A stretch of 24,950 nt of DNA. Origin: PALSA-607 sp036510735. Its GTDB lineage: Bacteria; Actinomycetota; Actinomycetes; Acidothermales; Acidothermaceae. The notes beneath the pieces were generated by a model that was given only the letters and a program-made list of their open reading frames with translations, was not told where the DNA came from and ran no database searches. Made by a program: the position numbers and the translations under genes. This document shows, piece after piece, positions 21,609 to 24,950 of this stretch. The stretch spans positions 1-24,950 of the forward strand of contig DATCDK010000037.1 of assembly GCA_036510735.1 (NCBI GenBank). The letters run 5' to 3'. Every line of letters starts with the position of its first letter. The first letter of the stretch is position 1.

Positions 21609-24600
21609 CTGATGACGGTCGTGACACCGTCGCCACGCATGGAGACGCCGTACAGCGCGTCGGCGACTTCCATCGTCGGCTTCTGGTGCGTGATGATGAT
21701 CAGCTGGCTCGACTCGCGCAGTTCCTCGAAGATGCCGAGCATCCGCCGCAGGTTCGTGTCGTCGAGGGCCGCCTCGACCTCATCCATGACGTAGAACGGG
21801 CTCGGCCGGGCCTTGAAGATCGCGACCAACAAAGCCAGTGCTGTCAAGGATCGCTCGCCACCCGACAGCAGTGACAAGCGCTTCACCTTCTTGCCCGGCG
21901 GCCTCGCCTCAACGTCGATGCCGGTGTTCAACATGTCGTCAGGGTCGGTCAACACGAGGCGACCTTCACCACCCGGGAACAGCCGGGCGAAGATGCCTTC
22001 GAACTCGCGCTCGGTGTCGGCATACGCGGCCGCGAATACTTGCTGCACTCGCTCGTCGACCTCGCGAATGATCTCCATCAGGTCCTTGCGAGTGCGCTTG
22101 AGATCCTCGAGCTGCTCGCTGAGGAATCGGTGCCGTTCTTCGAGCGCGGAGAACTCCTCGAGTGCCAACGGGTTGACGCGTCCCAACAACGCCAAAGCAC
22201 GTTCGGCCGTGCGCGCTCGCTTCTCTTGCTCGGCACGCACGAACGGCACCGGCTCGGGCAGCGGTGCGTCGGCCGGGGCATCAGGCTCAGGGAAAACCGG
22301 CACCAGCGAGTCAGGCCCGTACTCCGAACTCAACGCCTCACTCTCGACGCCGAACTCGTCCATCGCGCGCTGTTCGAGTTGCTCGATACGCAGGCGCTGC
22401 TCGGCGCGCGCAAGTTCATCGCGATGCACCACATCGGTCAGCTGCTCGATTTCCGCCATCAACTCGCGCTCGCGCGTCCGGAGCGTCAGCAGCTCACCCT
22501 CGCGCTCTGTCCGCATCTCCTCTGCGCCTGAACGTTCCGTCGTTGCAGCAGCCAACGACAACTCGAGGCGCCCCAGCACGGCAGCCGCACCGATGGCAAC
22601 CGCTTCGGCGATGACGGCTTCCCGCTCGCGCCGGATCCGCCGCGCAACCGCACGTTCGCGTGCGTCACGTTCAGCGGCGGCCGCGGCGTCCAACTCCGCA
22701 GCGCGCGCACCGATCGCGCGTACTCGTTCCTCACCAGTACCGACGGTCAGCCGGGCTTCGGTCTCGGCATCGCGGGCCACCGCCGCAACTGCGGCGAGCC
22801 GGTCGCGCTCGGAAGTTGATGGCTCGTCATCCGGCGACGCTTCTGCTGCGACAAGCCGGGCCTCGAGTTCGGTCAGCAGCGCCCGATCGCGATCTCCCGC
22901 CTCACGTGCCTGCGCGATCGACCCAGCCATGCGATCGGCTTCCGCAAGCGCGGCCCGAGCGGCCGATCCCAGATGCCCGAGCTGTTCGGCGACGGCGGCC
23001 ATCGCGGCGTCCGACTCATGCAGTTGCGCAAGCGCAGCTGCAGCCCGCGCTGATGCATCGGCGAGTTCGGCCTCGACGCCGGTGATGGTGAAGCGCAGTC
23101 GCTCGGCGCGATGCGTCGCGTCGACCAGCCCGCGACGCGCTTCGTCGAGCGCCGCTTGAACTTCAAGCAGGCTCGGTGTGCTTGCCGAACCGCCGTAGGC
23201 CCAATCACGACCGAGCACATCGCCGTCGCGAGTAACAACGCGGACGTCGGGAAGCGCGCGTACGAGGGTCAATGCTGAACCGAGATCGTCAAGAACGGCA
23301 ACGCGATAGGTGAGTGCCGCCAGCGCGAGTCGCAACTCCTCCGGCGCGTGCACGAGGTCGCGCACCCAATGCGCACCCGGCGGCAACTGTGGCAGCTCGG
23401 CCCCGAGCACCTCCGGCTCTTGCATCCAGGGACCCGAACCAATGAGGAGCCCGGCGCGACCGGCATCATCGGACTTCAGCAATCCGAGCGCGGCAATCGC
23501 GTCATCGAGAGACGACACCGCAACCGCGTCGGCCGCCGTGCCAAGGGCCGCCGCAACAGCCTGCTCATAGCCACGCTCGACGTCGACGACGGCGGCCACC
23601 GATCCGAGCAACCCGGAGATGCGCTCCGACGCGGCGAGCAGCGCACCGGTGCCGTCCTTGCGTGCAAGGCCGAGCTCCAGTGCTTCGGCACGCGCAACCA
23701 GTGACGCGCGCTCCCGCTCGACTTCGCGGTCCTGGTCGCGCAACTTCTCCAGCGTCGCCTCGGCGGTGGCAAGCGCCTCGGATGCAAGCTCGTAGTCGTT
23801 GTCGAGATTCAGCTCACCCTCGTCAAGACCGGCGATCCGCGACTCCAGCGCGTGGAACTCGCCCTGCGCGTGCTCCGAACGTGCGCGCGCCTCATCGACC
23901 GCTTTCGTGAGTCGGCCGATCTCGTCCTCGCCGGCGCTCACTCTGCTGCGTTGGGCGGCAACCTGGCCCGCGAGTCGAGCGAGTCCCTCGCGCCGGTCGG
24001 CGGCCGCGCGGACCGCTGCGGTGAGGCGATGCTGTTCGTCCTCGTACGCGCCCTCGGCCTCGACGCGCGACGTTGTAGCCGCGGCCAACTCGGCACGGTA
24101 GGCCTCGAGTCCGGCGGCGATCTCCTCCTGCTCGAGACGCGCCGCTGCCGCGTCGTTCGCGAGCTCTTCGGGGTCGCGTCCCTCGCGTGTTTCTTCCTCG
24201 CTTGCTCGCACGTGACGCTGCCGCTCGGCGGCAATGCTCGCCGTCCCGCGTAGTCGTTCTCGCAACGACGACAACCGGTACCACGTCTCCTGCGCGCGGG
24301 TCAGCTCTCGCGCCTCACTGCTCATCGCCGACTCGAGAAAAGCCTCGCGGGTTTTCGCTTCGTGCAGCTCGGTGTCAAGCTGCGCGCGTCGCTCCCGCAG
24401 CGCGGTCTCGTCAGCGACTTCCTGCTGCAAAGTGCCGCGCAATCGCACGAGGTCATCGGCAAGCAGTCGCAGCTTCGAGTCACGTAGATCGGCCTGGACG
24501 ACGGCGGCTCGGCGAGCGACCTCGGCCTGCTTGCCCAGCGGGCCGAGCTGACGACGAAGCTCGGTCGTGAGGTCCTGGACGCGGGTCATGTTCGCCTGCA

Positions 24601-24950
24601 TCGCCTCGAGCTTGCGCAGTGCCTTTTCCTTGCGCTTGCGGTGCTTCAGCACTCCCGCGGCTTCTTCGATGAACCCGCGGCGCTCCTCGGGAGTCGCCTG
24701 CAAGACGGCCTCGAGTTGGCCTTGACCAACGATGACGTGCATCTCGCGGCCAATGCCGGAGTCAGACAGCAGTTCCTGGACGTCGAGTAGCCGGCAACTC
24801 TGGCCGTTGATCGAGTACTCCGAGCCGCCGGTGCGGAACATGATCCGGCTGATCGTGACTTCGGTGTACTCGACGGGTAGTGCACCGTCGGTGTTGTCGA
24901 TCGTCAGCGACACCTCGGCGCGACCGAGCGGCGGCCGACCCGCAGTGCCA
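21578..24950 (-). CDS. smc: Chromosome segregation protein SMC (N-terminus outside the window)
   Basis: ATPase of the SMC condensin complex that organises and helps segregate the chromosome. About 1123 residues are visible; the frame runs off the right edge with GRPPLGRAEVSLTIDN, so roughly the first 70-90 residues including Walker A are missing from view. Seen in order: the Q-loop region HVIVGQGQ, the first coiled coil (Glu/Ala/Arg-rich), the hinge at about 23623-23188 (RISGLLGSVAAVVDVERGYE to TRDGDVLGRDWAYGGS), the second coiled coil, and the C-terminal head with the ABC signature LSGGERSLTALALL (starting near 21868), Walker B FYVMDEVEAALDD and the switch His in IIITHQKPTMEVAD. It is separated from ftsY by accessory genes, and its 3' end overlaps the convergent exporter gene. 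Confidence 0.98.
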   Translation of the reverse strand, partial: GTAGRPPLGRAEVSLTIDNTDGALPVEYTEVTISRIMFRTGGSEYSINGQSCRLLDVQELLSDSGIGREMHVIVGQGQLEAVLQATPEERRGFIEEAAGVLKHRKRKEKALRKLEAMQANMTRVQDLTTELRRQLGPLGKQAEVARRAAVVQADLRDSKLRLLADDLVRLRGTLQQEVADETALRERRAQLDTELHEAKTREAFLESAMSSEARELTRAQETWYRLSSLRERLRGTASIAAERQRHVRASEEETREGRDPEELANDAAAARLEQEEIAAGLEAYRAELAAATTSRVEAEGAYEDEQHRLTAAVRAAADRREGLARLAGQVAAQRSRVSAGEDEIGRLTKAVDEARARSEHAQGEFHALESRIAGLDEGELNLDNDYELASEALATAEATLEKLRDQDREVERERASLVARAEALELGLARKDGTGALLAASERISGLLGSVAAVVDVERGYEQAVAAALGTAADAVAVSSLDDAIAALGLLKSDDAGRAGLLIGSGPWMQEPEVLGAELPQLPPGAHWVRDLVHAPEELRLALAALTYRVAVLDDLGSALTLVRALPDVRVVTRDGDVLGRDWAYGGSASTPSLLEVQAALDEARRGLVDATHRAERLRFTITGVEAELADASARAAAALAQLHESDAAMAAVAEQLGHLGSAARAALAEADRMAGSIAQAREAGDRDRALLTELEARLVAAEASPDDEPSTSERDRLAAVAAVARDAETEARLTVGTGEERVRAIGARAAELDAAAAAERDARERAVARRIRREREAVIAEAVAIGAAAVLGRLELSLAAATTERSGAEEMRTEREGELLTLRTRERELMAEIEQLTDVVHRDELARAEQRLRIEQLEQRAMDEFGVESEALSSEYGPDSLVPVFPEPDAPADAPLPEPVPFVRAEQEKRARTAERALALLGRVNPLALEEFSALEERHRFLSEQLEDLKRTRKDLMEIIREVDERVQQVFAAAYADTEREFEGIFARLFPGGEGRLVLTDPDDMLNTGIDVEARPPGKKVKRLSLLSGGERSLTALALLVAIFKARPSPFYVMDEVEAALDDTNLRRMLGIFEELRESSQLIIITHQKPTMEVADALYGVSMRGDGVTTVISQRLREPTPA

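Noticed and set aside
21813..23159. Plus-strand open frame of about 450 codons opposite smc
   Set aside because: Ser/Arg/Ala-only composition is the antisense image of the Glu/Ala/Arg-rich coiled coil of SMC.

Overview
The window is GC-rich with codons ending mostly in G or C, and it carries the gene order amtB-glnK-glnD-ffh next to ftsY and, 7 kb away, smc. That order, the GTG starts and the N-terminal membrane anchor on FtsY all point to a high-GC Gram-positive bacterium (Actinomycetota). A Frankiales/Sporichthyales-like relative is possible, but the sequence alone does not settle it.

Left region (92-6411): a large class III nucleotide cyclase with zinc ribbons, an AAA ATPase and a helical-repeat tail (minus strand) faces away from an MFS transporter (plus) that carries a C-terminal cyclic-nucleotide-binding domain. 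One base after the transporter comes a metallo-beta-lactamase-fold hydrolase. Cyclase, cyclic-nucleotide-binding membrane protein and a metallo-hydrolase of the fold used by class II phosphodiesterases sit together. This could be a complete make/sense/remove module for a cyclic nucleotide, and it is the most interesting part of the window.

Core block (6415-14432, all minus strand): ftsY, then amtB-glnK-glnD (ammonium transport, PII signal protein and the enzyme that modifies it), then ffh (SRP GTPase) and an amidohydrolase. amtB and glnK overlap by ATGA, and glnK and glnD are separated by only a few bases. FtsY and Ffh are the two SRP GTPases of co-translational membrane insertion.

Accessory block (14433-21608), lying between ftsY and smc: a lipoprotein and a secreted PKD-domain protein (overlapping genes, hairpin at the end); an organomercurial-lyase (MerB)-like protein overlapping a LysE-family exporter, closed by a 12-bp-stem hairpin; a GIY-YIG nuclease-family protein; about 500 bp of sparse DNA with a perfect palindrome and one candidate small membrane protein; an alpha/beta-hydrolase gene broken by an in-frame TAG; and a MarR regulator with a 14-TM DHA2-type exporter. 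The marR promoter appears to give a leaderless mRNA and is covered by two TTGT-n6-ACAA boxes.

Right edge (21578-24950): most of smc, minus strand, with the N-terminal Walker A part outside the window. Its 3' end overlaps the 3' end of the exporter by 31 bp. No tRNA, rRNA, CRISPR array or insertion sequence was seen.
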